Source of the DNA: Hamadaea sp.
Lineage (GTDB): Bacteria > Actinomycetota > Actinomycetes > Mycobacteriales > Micromonosporaceae
Length of the DNA: 54,124 nucleotides
Direction: 5' to 3'
Assembly (NCBI RefSeq): GCF_013362815.1
Contig: NZ_JABFVK010000039.1
Location: 1 to 54,124 of the forward strand
The first letter of the stretch is position 1. Every line of letters begins with the position of its first letter. Under the pieces are notes generated by a model. That model did not search any database. It had not been told where the DNA came from and saw only the letters and a program-made list of their open reading frames with translations. The translations under genes and the position numbers were made by a program. Below are positions 34,155-42,036 of this stretch, piece after piece.

Positions 34155-34844
34155 ATGAACACTTCATCCCTTACACATATTCACCTGCCGGGCGCGGCCC
34201 GCAGATGGATCGGGCTGGCCGCGGTCCTCGGCGCCGTTTTCGCGATGGCCGAGCTTCCGCTGTACTTCGTGGTGCCTGCCTGTGATCCCCCGGCATGCAG
34301 CGTCGAGACCGGCAGTCTCATGTCGGACGACCTGATCCTCACCCGCACCCTGTTCAACTTCCTCGCCCTCGCCATGTTCTTGATCTTCATGACCGGCGTC
34401 CGGTTCCTGATCACGCGAGCCGACGCGAGATACGAATGGTTCGGCGCGGTCGCCGGGACCGCCGGCGTGGCCTGGACGATCCTCGACATGACGGCCAAAG
34501 GGATCGAGGGCGGTACGGCGATCAAGACCGCCGAGTTGATCGACCCCACCCGAACCGTGCCGACCTACCTACTCTACGGGACCATCAGCCACCTGATGCT
34601 GGTGATCTTCGGCGTCGCCTTCGGGTACGCAGTGCTGCGCTCGCGGGCGCTCGCTCCCTGGGTCGGCTGGTCGTCCTTCGGCATCGCCGCTCTCCATCTC
34701 GCCGCGGTGCCGTCGATGTTCTTCGGCTTCAACTCTTCGCAGTTCTACGCCGCCAACGGCTGGGGCGCGGTCGCGATGTTCAACGGCATCGCCGCCATCT
34801 GGCTCGCCGCCGTCGGCGTTGCGACGCTCCGGAACCGGGCCTAG
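34155..34844 (+). CDS. DUF4386-like membrane protein under TetR control
   Basis: 229-residue integral membrane protein with about six hydrophobic spans (WIGLAAVLGAVFAMAELPLYF, FLALAMFLIFMTGVRFLI, WFGAVAGTAGVAWTILDM, ISHLMLVIFGVAFGYAVL and others). The layout resembles DUF4386 proteins, whose role is unknown. ATG at 34155 abuts the TetR operator; GTG at 34146 lies inside it and is less likely. Two extracytoplasmic Cys (ACDPPACS, about 44-51) may form a disulfide. An effect on envelope stress or drug tolerance is suggested only by the TetR context. Confidence 0.78.
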   Translation: MNTSSLTHIHLPGAARRWIGLAAVLGAVFAMAELPLYFVVPACDPPACSVETGSLMSDDLILTRTLFNFLALAMFLIFMTGVRFLITRADARYEWFGAVAGTAGVAWTILDMTAKGIEGGTAIKTAELIDPTRTVPTYLLYGTISHLMLVIFGVAFGYAVLRSRALAPWVGWSSFGIAALHLAAVPSMFFGFNSSQFYAANGWGAVAMFNGIAAIWLAAVGVATLRNRA

Positions 34845-34904
34845 AGCGTGTTGGCAAAGCATGCTCCGATCCGGTTTCAGCAAAGCGCCGCCTAGGACCT
34901 GGTC

Positions 34905-35051
34905 ATGATCATGTTCCCCGGGTCTGCGATTTCCGGCTCGCATCGGCTGACATGTGCCCGTGGTATGCGCCAGAAGGCTGATTTCCGCAGACCACGGGTA
35001 CTTGATCATCGATTCTGGCCCGAAATCGCAGACCACGGGCACGTGATCTTG
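34905..35051. repeat. Cluster of four dispersed-repeat copies in opposite orientations
   Basis: Four copies related to CCCGTGGTCTGCGATTT lie at 34905-34935 and 34950-34971 (plus) and 34980-35011 and 35021-35051 (minus). Each is flanked by GATCA/TGATC words. Opposed copies could fold into a large hairpin. They fill most of the 387-bp gap between two genes (34845-35231), which holds no coding sequence. Confidence 0.75.
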
Positions 35052-35231
35052 GCGCGCGGCCCGAGCCCTTACCAACGGGACGTAATGCGATTCGGGGACT
35101 CAGCGGGTCGTCGCTGAGTCCCTCAACTCTCGGCGGTCCCTGCCCGACCTCTCGGTGGACAGACCACAATCGATTACTCCAGTACTGTCCGATGCCGAGA
35201 CAGCTTTCGCGTCGGGCAGACGGGGTGAGGC

Positions 35232-35582
35232 GTGGAGTGGTTCGGCAACTTCTTCGCAGCTGCGACATCGGGGTTGATCCTCGGACTCGCGTACGGCAAG
35301 CGTGAGGTGATCGGCCGGGTCGCTAGCAGGCGCGTGAGTTGGGCCGCCGGGCTGGCGCTGTTCAACGCCCTTGTGATCGGGAGCCTGCGCGGCTTCGTGA
35401 ATGACATGGTGGACGACTGGACGGCGCTGGGCGAGCATGTTCCGGCGTCTTGGACCTTCGCGCAGAACCTCCTGGAGATGGCCTCGGGAGTCTTGTACCC
35501 GGTCGCCTTCCTGCTGTTGGCTTCCGCCCTCTTGGCCCCACGAGCCGACACGGCCGAGCGACCAGCTGATCTCGGGCGGTAG
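35232..35582 (+). CDS. Small membrane protein of unknown function
   Basis: 116 residues. GTG at 35232 has a GTGAGG-like ribosome site. Three hydrophobic segments are visible: FFAAATSGLILGLAYG, WAAGLALFNALVIGSL and LYPVAFLLLASALLA. A conserved family was not recognised. It lies just after the dispersed-repeat cluster, with no operon partner. The following 255 bp to 35837 contain no supported gene. Confidence 0.6.
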   Translation: MEWFGNFFAAATSGLILGLAYGKREVIGRVASRRVSWAAGLALFNALVIGSLRGFVNDMVDDWTALGEHVPASWTFAQNLLEMASGVLYPVAFLLLASALLAPRADTAERPADLGR

Positions 35583-35837
35583 AGGATCCTGAAAGCGCAA
35601 TGACGCCCATCGCGATCGTCGAGTTCGAGCAGCGGCTCGACGGCACTGGGACTATCTCCCGGAACGGGACACTGCTCGGGCTCGGGCATGGGCGGCGTCG
35701 ATGACATCCAGGCGCATTAGGTGGTGGGGGTTCCGGAAGTCGCACCGAAGTCCCGCGGCCCCCCGCAAACGCTATCTTCAGGACACAGCCGATGCCACAG
35801 GGTATTCGCTGAGGACAGATCCTGACCTGCGCAACGT

Positions 35838-36677
35838 TCAGAGACGTGTCGCCGTACGCACGAGGTCGGCAACGGCTCTGGACCTGCTGTGTGGTGGCCA
35901 CGCGACGACGGTCGTGACGGCCGGTGCGTCTGGGACTGGCACGACGGCATGATGGTCGCGCAGTTGGATTCGCAGCGACTCGGGCACGAGCGCACAGGCC
36001 AGTCCGAGCGCGATCAACTGGAACAATTGGGTATGGTCGCGAACTTGCGGGCCGGGGCCGTCCGGATAGCTGCCATCCCGTCCGGGCCAGCGCGGCAGGG
36101 GCAAGTTCGTCAGCGTGTCGACCTCGGCCAATGACAGCTGCGCCCGGTTGGCGAGAGGATGACCCGCCGGCAGGACCACGACCTGCTGTTCGGTATGCAG
36201 ATCCTCGGTGTCGAATCCGGCCGTCGTGTCGTAGGGCCGGTGAAGCAGAGCAACGTCAGCGCGCCCGTTACGCAGCAGACTCTCCGGCTGGCCCGGTCCG
36301 CAGAGCATCACCTCGACGGCCACGGCGCCCGGCTCGGCGGCGTACGCGTGCAGCAGTTTCGACAACAGTTCGCTGGACGCTCCGGCCTTGGCGGCCAGCA
36401 CCAAGCCGGGCTGGCCGCTTGCAGCACGACGCGTACGCCGCTCGGCGGCTTCGAGCGCGTCGAGCGCGGCGCGGGCCTCCCGCAGCAGCACAGCCCCCGC
36501 CTCGGTCAGCGCGATGGCCCGAGTGGTGCGGTGGAGCAGGACGACGCCGAGCCGCCGTTCGAGCTGCTGGATGGCTCGCGACAGTGGTGGTTGCGCGATC
36601 GCGAGTCGTTGCGCCGCTCGCCCGAAGTGCAACTCCTCGGCGACGGCAACGAAATATCGCATCTCCCGCGTCTCCAC
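35838..36677 (-). CDS. LysR-family transcriptional regulator
   Basis: 279-residue regulator. GTG at 36677 gives the common VETREMRYF start of this subfamily; the same frame stays open far upstream but that is not coding-like. The winged helix-turn-helix reads LHFGRAAQRLAIAQPPLSRAIQQLERRLG (about 15-43), and the effector domain covers about 90-279. It is divergent from a short-chain dehydrogenase 105 bp away, the usual arrangement for a LysR regulator and its target gene. Confidence 0.9.
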   Translation of the reverse strand: METREMRYFVAVAEELHFGRAAQRLAIAQPPLSRAIQQLERRLGVVLLHRTTRAIALTEAGAVLLREARAALDALEAAERRTRRAASGQPGLVLAAKAGASSELLSKLLHAYAAEPGAVAVEVMLCGPGQPESLLRNGRADVALLHRPYDTTAGFDTEDLHTEQQVVVLPAGHPLANRAQLSLAEVDTLTNLPLPRWPGRDGSYPDGPGPQVRDHTQLFQLIALGLACALVPESLRIQLRDHHAVVPVPDAPAVTTVVAWPPHSRSRAVADLVRTATRL

Positions 36678-36782
36678 CGCGCCATGGTATCCGGCGATGA
36701 CCTCGACCAATACCCGCGCGGTATCACCGGCCACCCGATCGGTCTTGGACGCCCGACCACGCGTGACAGCAGGATCAGCGGT

Positions 36783-37508
36783 GTGAGTGAACAGACGACC
36801 GCGCTGGTGACCGGCGCGAACAAGGGAATCGGATACGAGATCGCCGCCGGCCTGGGCGCGCTCGGCTGGCGAATCGGTGTGGGCGCGCGCGATCGGCAAC
36901 GACGCGACACCGCGGTCGAGAAGCTGCGCGCGAACGGGGTCGATGCGTTCGGTGTGCCGCTCGACGTGACCGACGATGCAAGTGCGGCCGCAGCCGCCGA
37001 GCTGATCGCCGACCATGCCGGAGGGCTCGACGTCCTGGTGAACAACTCCGCGATCACCGGCGGAATGCCGCAGACGCCGACCACCCTTGCTCCGGCAACC
37101 GTGCGCGCTGTCGTGGAAACCAACGTGATCGGGGTCGTCCGGGTCACCAACGCGATGCTGCCGATGCTGCGCGCCTCGTCCGCGCCGCGGATCGTCAACA
37201 TGTCCAGCAGCGTCGGCTCGCTCGCCCTGCAAACCACACCGGGCATCGACATGGGCCCGGTACCCGCCGCCTACTTGGCGTCGAAGACCTTCCTCAACGC
37301 CCTCACCGTCCAATACGCCAAGGAACTGGGTGGCACCAAGATTCTGATCAACTCCGGCTGCCCGGGCTTCACCGCCACCGACCTCAACGGCTTCAGCGGT
37401 GTGCGTACGCCGCAAGAGGGTGCGGCCATCGCGATTCGCCTCGCGACCCTGCCCGACGACGGGCCGACCGGCGGTTTCTTCGACGATGCCGGCCCAGTGC
37501 CCTGGTGA
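36783..37508 (+). CDS. Short-chain dehydrogenase/reductase
   Basis: 241-residue Rossmann oxidoreductase. GTG at 36783 follows an AGGAT ribosome-like site. Nucleotide-binding TGANKGIG lies near the N-terminus, NNSA at about 88-91, the catalytic Ser in NMSSSVG (about 140) and the YxxxK motif as YLASK (about 161-165). The Ala-Arg-Asp segment after beta2 (GARDRQR) suggests NADP(H). The C-terminus GGFFDDAGPVPW resembles carbonyl reductase-like SDRs. The substrate is unknown; it is probably activated by the divergent LysR. Confidence 0.92.
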   Translation: MSEQTTALVTGANKGIGYEIAAGLGALGWRIGVGARDRQRRDTAVEKLRANGVDAFGVPLDVTDDASAAAAAELIADHAGGLDVLVNNSAITGGMPQTPTTLAPATVRAVVETNVIGVVRVTNAMLPMLRASSAPRIVNMSSSVGSLALQTTPGIDMGPVPAAYLASKTFLNALTVQYAKELGGTKILINSGCPGFTATDLNGFSGVRTPQEGAAIAIRLATLPDDGPTGGFFDDAGPVPW

Positions 37509-37695
37509 TCGGCGGACCGGATTCAGCCGAGGCCGGGACGGCGCTCGGGCGGCAGGAGTCGTGTACGACGTCTGACCGGTGCGGCCGTTGACCGGGCGAT
37601 TCAAGGAACGGTCAAGTCTTCTGCAAGGAAGAGCGCTGGTCTCGTCCATAGCATTGGGCCCGCAAACGCCACAGTGCTCGGAAGGACCAGAGGGT

Positions 37696-38088
37696 ATGAG
37701 GAAGAAATCCAAGCTGGCGGTCGTGGCTGCCGGGGTGACCGCGTTGGCCGTGTTCGGTCTCGCGGGGCCGGCCCAGGCCGCGAGCGACACCGTGTACACC
37801 CGATACTGGGACGGCCTGCTGGAGTACACCGATTCGGCGGCCGATGTCGACTTCTTCGTGGTCAAGGACATCTCGGCCGACGGATACGGTGTCCGCGGCG
37901 AGATCCGTAGCGGCGGAGGAACGCTGCTGTCCTGGAATTACGTCGGCGGGAACGGCACCTCCAAGAGCTGGATCTACGATCTGGCCAAGAGCAAGGAATA
38001 CATCATCAGGGTGTGCCTTGTCAGCGGGGCGGGCGACACCACGCCCATCAACTGCGCGAGCAAGGTCATCCAGGACACCAATCCCTAG
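37696..38088 (+). CDS. Small secreted protein, unknown
   Basis: 130 residues. ATG at 37696 follows GAAGGA at 9 nt. The signal peptide (MRKKSK, hydrophobic, cleavage after AQA at about 29) is followed by a compact beta-rich domain of about 100 residues (YTRYWDGLLEYTDSAADVDFFVVKD-like stretches) with two Cys (IRVCLVS, INCASK) likely disulfide-linked. Similar small exported actinobacterial proteins are of unknown function. It is monocistronic and convergent with the next gene. Confidence 0.7.
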   Translation: MRKKSKLAVVAAGVTALAVFGLAGPAQAASDTVYTRYWDGLLEYTDSAADVDFFVVKDISADGYGVRGEIRSGGGTLLSWNYVGGNGTSKSWIYDLAKSKEYIIRVCLVSGAGDTTPINCASKVIQDTNP

Positions 38089-38101
38089 CGTGGGCCTGCG
38101 C

Positions 38102-38148
38102 GCCGGACCAACACCGTGCTCGAACGTTCCGCGCGGCGTTGGCCCGGC
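38102..38148. terminator. Imperfect hairpin between convergent genes
   Basis: GCCGGACCAACACC pairs with GGCGTTGGCCCGGC over 12 of 14 positions across a 19-nt loop, between stops at 38088 and 38164. Confidence 0.4.
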
Positions 38149-38163
38149 TGCCTGCGGCTGCCA

Positions 38164-39141
38164 TCATTTTCGTGTCAGTGAGCCGATGAACGTGTAGGCG
38201 TTGGTCAGATTGTTTTCGAAGGTGTATCCAGATCGGAACGCGCTGAGGTGCCCGCCGTCGTCGGTCACGATCGCCCAGTAGCGCAGCGAAAGTGTGGTAG
38301 AGCCGATTCGGCACATCTGTGTGCCAGGGTCCAGCAGCTCGGCGGTGTTGCCTTGCACGCCGAGGATCCAGCTGCAGCCGTCCGGCGTATGGACGGCGAT
38401 TCTGTTGCCGTCGAGGCGGTCGATCCGCACCTCGCCGATGTCGGGGGAGGCACTGCCCCGGTCGGTGACGGTGATGTTGTCCAGCGTCTCGAGGCTGAAC
38501 GGATCGTAGCGGAACGAGCCGACGAGCTTTTCTGCTACAGAGTCACCGCCGTTGTCGACGACCCGGCGTCGAGAAGGCTGGTCCTTGGCGCTGAAGTTCA
38601 TCTCGGTGAAGAGGACGTCTCCGTTGGGTTGGAAGCTCTCGGAGATGATCTGCTCGCGTTCGACGTCGCCGTCCACCTGGACCGACCATTGTCGGATGCT
38701 GTAGTACTGCCCGATGGTGGCGTTGAAACACAACTGGGTCTTGGACGACAGCTCCAGCCCGCCCGCGGTGACGGCGAAGTTCCACACGCATCCCTGATCG
38801 GTACGCCCGTAGAGGGTTCCGTCCGGCCCGGGGCTGAAGTCGATCCAGCCGACTTGTGGAATCTTCAGCGGCAGCGGAAGTGCCGGGTTGTGGCTGCAGG
38901 AGGTCCCGCCGTCCGAACAGGCCAGTACTGCGACGTTGTTTCCGGTGGCGCGATCGGGCTGAACATAGTTCCACCGACCAAGATATTTGTGCCCTGAGTG
39001 GGCAGCCTGGTTGACCGGCGAGAGCTGACCGCTCGCGGTCGAGTACGCCGCCGAAGCCTCTGCCGGGACGGCGATGGCGAGGAGCAGGACGAGAACCGAG
39101 AGCAAGGACGTTCGCGGGGAGAGCATTCTGTCACCGGTCAT
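38164..39141 (-). CDS. Secreted protein of unknown function (second gene of MarR-linked operon)
   Basis: 325-residue exported protein. ATG at 39141 overlaps the upstream stop by 11 bp; ATG at 39126 is an alternative. The signal peptide is clear (LSVLVLLLAIAVPAEASA, about 14-31). The mature domain is beta-rich with several Cys (LACSDGGTSC, QGCVWNF, TQLCFNA, DGCSWIL, QMCRIG), in two loosely repeated halves of VWNFAV/SWILGV type. Coupled translation with the receiver-like gene suggests a joint function. No enzyme motif was found. Confidence 0.7.
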   Translation of the reverse strand: MTGDRMLSPRTSLLSVLVLLLAIAVPAEASAAYSTASGQLSPVNQAAHSGHKYLGRWNYVQPDRATGNNVAVLACSDGGTSCSHNPALPLPLKIPQVGWIDFSPGPDGTLYGRTDQGCVWNFAVTAGGLELSSKTQLCFNATIGQYYSIRQWSVQVDGDVEREQIISESFQPNGDVLFTEMNFSAKDQPSRRRVVDNGGDSVAEKLVGSFRYDPFSLETLDNITVTDRGSASPDIGEVRIDRLDGNRIAVHTPDGCSWILGVQGNTAELLDPGTQMCRIGSTTLSLRYWAIVTDDGGHLSAFRSGYTFENNLTNAYTFIGSLTRK

Positions 39142-39817
39142 CGCTGCTCGTCCTGACCGCGTTGACCTCGGGAAGGCGGTTGTCGGCGGCCGTGGCCGGC
39201 GTCATTCGCCGGACGGCATCGGGCATCGGGCCGACGGTGAACACGCGGGTGAACGAGCCGATGGTGACGCCGACGAAGGACGCTACGGTCGGCACCTGAT
39301 CGGGCAGCGGGATGGAGTGCGATCCCGGGCCGAGGCTGGCTTCGAACACCTGCGTCGACGCGCTCTTCGGCTCCGGGGGCGCGAAGGATGTGCCCCACCA
39401 TGCCTCGATGGCGACGAGCGCGGGCTCGTGGAGCGTGAGTGCGACCGAGCGCTGCGCTTCGTCGTAGGTGATGTCGGCGATATCGACTGCTTGGGCCGAG
39501 ATTGCGGCCTGTACTTGGGCGGCGATGAGGCCGGCGATCCCGGCGAGCCCCTGGACGAAAGTCACGTGCGGGTTGCGTTCGGAGATGTCCTCGCGCAGTC
39601 GTTGTTTCGTGTCGGCGGGGACCATGCCGCCGAAGACCAGTACGTCGAGATCGGTGACGTCGTAGTCGTCGAGGACCTGGTCGAACTGGTTCGTCGCGTC
39701 CGCGGAGTAGCCCTTGGCTCGGAGGATGCCGACGGTCTCGCCGAGCACGCTCGGGCTGCGGCCGACGACTAGAACCCGGGTGGGTCGGATCGTGGATGAG
39801 GTGGGGGAGGACGTCAC
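39131..39817 (-). CDS. Receiver-like Rossmann protein of unknown function
   Basis: 228 residues. GTG at 39817 is favoured by TTGGAG 6 nt upstream; TTG at 39829 is in frame. The N-terminal 80 residues resemble a response-regulator receiver (VLVVGRSPSVLGETVGILRAKG, DVLVFGG), but the phospho-acceptor Asp region reads LDVLVFGGMV, so phosphorylation is doubtful. The C-terminal half is beta-rich. It is first in an operon with a secreted protein and divergent from a MarR regulator whose operators precede it. Confidence 0.65.
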   Translation of the reverse strand: MTSSPTSSTIRPTRVLVVGRSPSVLGETVGILRAKGYSADATNQFDQVLDDYDVTDLDVLVFGGMVPADTKQRLREDISERNPHVTFVQGLAGIAGLIAAQVQAAISAQAVDIADITYDEAQRSVALTLHEPALVAIEAWWGTSFAPPEPKSASTQVFEASLGPGSHSIPLPDQVPTVASFVGVTIGSFTRVFTVGPMPDAVRRMTPATAADNRLPEVNAVRTSSDDR

Positions 39818-39826
39818 GGCTGGCTC

Positions 39827-39885
39827 CAATGTTGGTCGTACCTATGTTGGCATTGCCAACATATCAACTGTTGGCCTCACCAACA
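39827..39885. promoter_or_regulatory. Clustered MarR operators (TGTTGG dyads)
   Basis: TATGTTGGC-ATT-GCCAACATA (39843-39863) is a perfect dyad with 9-bp arms; TGTTGG-N5-CCAACA (39869-39885) is a second site, and CCAATGTTGG (39827-39836) a third, weaker one. The second overlaps the marR promoter (TATGCT at about 39891). Confidence 0.85.
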
Positions 39886-39902
39886 AGGGTTATGCTGATG
39901 CG

Positions 39903-40385
39903 GTGCCCATGCACCATGACGACGGCCGTACGCCGACCCGGCTTGACGGACGCGCAACCTGGCTGGTCAGCCGCGCATACATGCGCTCTTCTGGGCTGCT
40001 CGGCGCCGCGTTCGAGGCGCACGGCGACGGACTGCGGAGCTACCATTACAGGCTTCTCGCCGCGCTGGAGCAATGGGGGCCTGCGAGTCAGGCCGAACTC
40101 GGCCGGGCGACCGGGATCGACCGCAGCGACGTGACAGCTGCCTTGAGCGAGCTCGAGTCGCGCAACCTGATCGGACGCTCCGTCGACCCCGACCACAAAC
40201 GCCGGAACATCGTCACGATCACACCGGCGGGCCTCGAACGGCTTCTCGAGCTCGACAAGGTCATTGACGGTGTCCAGGACGAGTTCCTCGCGCCGCTGAC
40301 GGCCGCCCAGCGAAGCCAGTTCATCGCCCTGATGTCGCGACTCGTCGACGCCCGGCAAGAAGGCACGACGCGTACGCGCTCTTGA
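39903..40385 (+). CDS. MarR-family transcriptional regulator
   Basis: 160-residue winged-helix regulator. GTG at 39903 is about 7 bp from a TATGCT -10 box, suggesting a leaderless mRNA; ATG at 39909 is close by. The helix-turn-helix reads SQAELGRATGIDRSDVTAALSELESRNLIGRS (about 62-93), with wing DPDHKRRNIVTIT. It is divergent from the receiver-like/secreted gene pair, with three dyads between, so it probably represses both directions. Confidence 0.9.
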   Translation: MPMHHDDGRTPTRLDGRATWLVSRAYMRSSGLLGAAFEAHGDGLRSYHYRLLAALEQWGPASQAELGRATGIDRSDVTAALSELESRNLIGRSVDPDHKRRNIVTITPAGLERLLELDKVIDGVQDEFLAPLTAAQRSQFIALMSRLVDARQEGTTRTRS

Positions 40386-40652
40386 AGAGTCGCAAGTGAG
40401 CTGTAGCGCCGAGTAGGCCCCACGAACCGTGCCTCGGAATCGGGACCGAGCCGGCCGAGCGCTCGTAACACTTTTCTGGGGTGACTCACCACACGTGGAA
40501 ACGTGATGTCCGCTGCCCGGGTTTGCGTTACGCCGCCGCCTCCGGAAAGCCCTCAATAGATAGACGCTTGACGCGCTGTCGTGCCGGACATCGCGCGATG
40601 CGTGCTGCGTACAGACCCGCGTCCGATCGCCAAGCACGGAAAGGAGCTCTAG

Positions 40653-42011
40653 ATGAAACGACTTCTCGCTGCGGTCACGGCGGCCGTCCTCGTGTCGTTC
40701 GGCGTCGCCCTGGCCGCGAGCGAATCAGCCTCGGCAGCGACGCTGACGCAGGTGACCAACTTCGGAACCAACCCCACCAATCTAGGCATGTATGTGTACG
40801 CGCCGGATTCCCTCGCGTCCCGACCGGCGATGCTCGTCCTGGTGCACTACTGCGGCGGGTCGGCGTCGGGGATCTTCGGCGGCAACGGGCATGACTACGT
40901 CACCGCGGCAGACCGATACGGGTACGTGATCGTTTTGCCGGAAGCGACCCGCAGCGGGCACTGCTTCGACGTTTCCACCCAGCAGGCGTTGCGGCGCGAC
41001 GGCGGCAGCGACTCCACCGGGATCAAGTCGATGGTGGATTGGGCCCGAAACCGGTACAACGTCGATCCCGCCCGGATCGTGGTCAGCGGGTTCTCCTCCG
41101 GTGCGATGATGGCCAACGTTCTGGCCGCCGAGTATCCCGACGTGTTCGCGGCCGGTTCGGCCTTCTCCGGAGTGCCGGCCGGATGTTTCGCCACCACGGA
41201 CGGTTCGCTGTGGAACAGCCAATGTTCCGGCGGCAACGTCATCAAGACCGCGCAACAGTGGGGCGACGTCGCGCGCGCGATGTATCCCGGCTACACCGGT
41301 CGCTATCCCCGCATGCAGCTGTGGCACGGGACCACGGATACGACGTTGGCGTACCCGAACTTCGGTGAAGAGATCAAGCAGTGGACCAACTTGAACGGGC
41401 TGAGCCAGACGCCGGCCGCGACTGATTCGCCGCAGTCCAGTTGGACCCGTACGCGCTACGGCGGCACCGGGACGACGGCCACCGTCGAGGCAGTGAGCAT
41501 CTCCGGCACCGGACACACGCTCCCGCAACCGGGCATGCTCGCGTACGCCATCTCATTCCTCGGCCTGGACGGCGGCACTCCGCCCACCAGCAGTCCGCCG
41601 CCGAGCAGCCCGCCGCCGACCCGCTCCAATGTGATGCTCGTGGGCGCAGCCTCGGGCCGGTGCCTGGACGATCCCAACGGGACCACCGCCAACGGCACGC
41701 AGATGCAGCTCTGGGACTGCTGGGGCGGCAGCCCGCAACGCTGGACCTACACCGCAAGCCGCCAGCTGACTGTTCTGGGCAAGTGCCTGGACGCGAGCGG
41801 CCGGGGGACCGTCAACGGCACTCCCGTGATCATCTGGGACTGCAGCGGCCAGGCGAACCAGCAATGGAACCTGAACGCCAACGGCACTATCACCGGCGTC
41901 CAATCCGGCCTCTGCCTGGACGCAGCCGGGGCGGCCACCACCAACGGCACCAAGATCCAGCTGTACGCGTGCTGGGGCGGCGCCAACCAGCAATGGACCG
42001 TCCGCAACTGA
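40653..42011 (+). CDS. Secreted CE1/PHB-depolymerase-type esterase with C-terminal CBM13
   Basis: 452-residue exported alpha/beta-hydrolase. ATG at 40653 follows AAAGGAG at 6 nt. The signal peptide ends near SASA (about 29). The catalytic triad is S148 in GFSSG, D229 in HGTTDTTL and H288 in GTGHTLP; the N-terminal VLVHYCGGS is the oxyanion region. This is the pattern of acetylxylan/feruloyl esterases and PHB depolymerases (family ESTHER-type Esterase_phb). After a Pro/Ser linker (about 305-320) comes a ricin-type CBM13 with QRW/QQW repeats. The GH95 gene starts 25 bp downstream, so the two may be co-transcribed for plant polysaccharide debranching. Confidence 0.92.
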   Translation: MKRLLAAVTAAVLVSFGVALAASESASAATLTQVTNFGTNPTNLGMYVYAPDSLASRPAMLVLVHYCGGSASGIFGGNGHDYVTAADRYGYVIVLPEATRSGHCFDVSTQQALRRDGGSDSTGIKSMVDWARNRYNVDPARIVVSGFSSGAMMANVLAAEYPDVFAAGSAFSGVPAGCFATTDGSLWNSQCSGGNVIKTAQQWGDVARAMYPGYTGRYPRMQLWHGTTDTTLAYPNFGEEIKQWTNLNGLSQTPAATDSPQSSWTRTRYGGTGTTATVEAVSISGTGHTLPQPGMLAYAISFLGLDGGTPPTSSPPPSSPPPTRSNVMLVGAASGRCLDDPNGTTANGTQMQLWDCWGGSPQRWTYTASRQLTVLGKCLDASGRGTVNGTPVIIWDCSGQANQQWNLNANGTITGVQSGLCLDAAGAATTNGTKIQLYACWGGANQQWTVRN

Positions 42012-42036
42012 CGACCCCTGAACGTCTGGAGACCCC

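Noticed and set aside
36159-36782. Long N-terminal extension of the dehydrogenase
   Set aside because: It is antisense to the LysR gene; the Rossmann motif begins right after the GTG at 36783.
35838-37871. LysR as a 677-residue fusion protein
   Set aside because: The upstream part is only an open antisense frame over the dehydrogenase; the LysR homology starts at about 36677.
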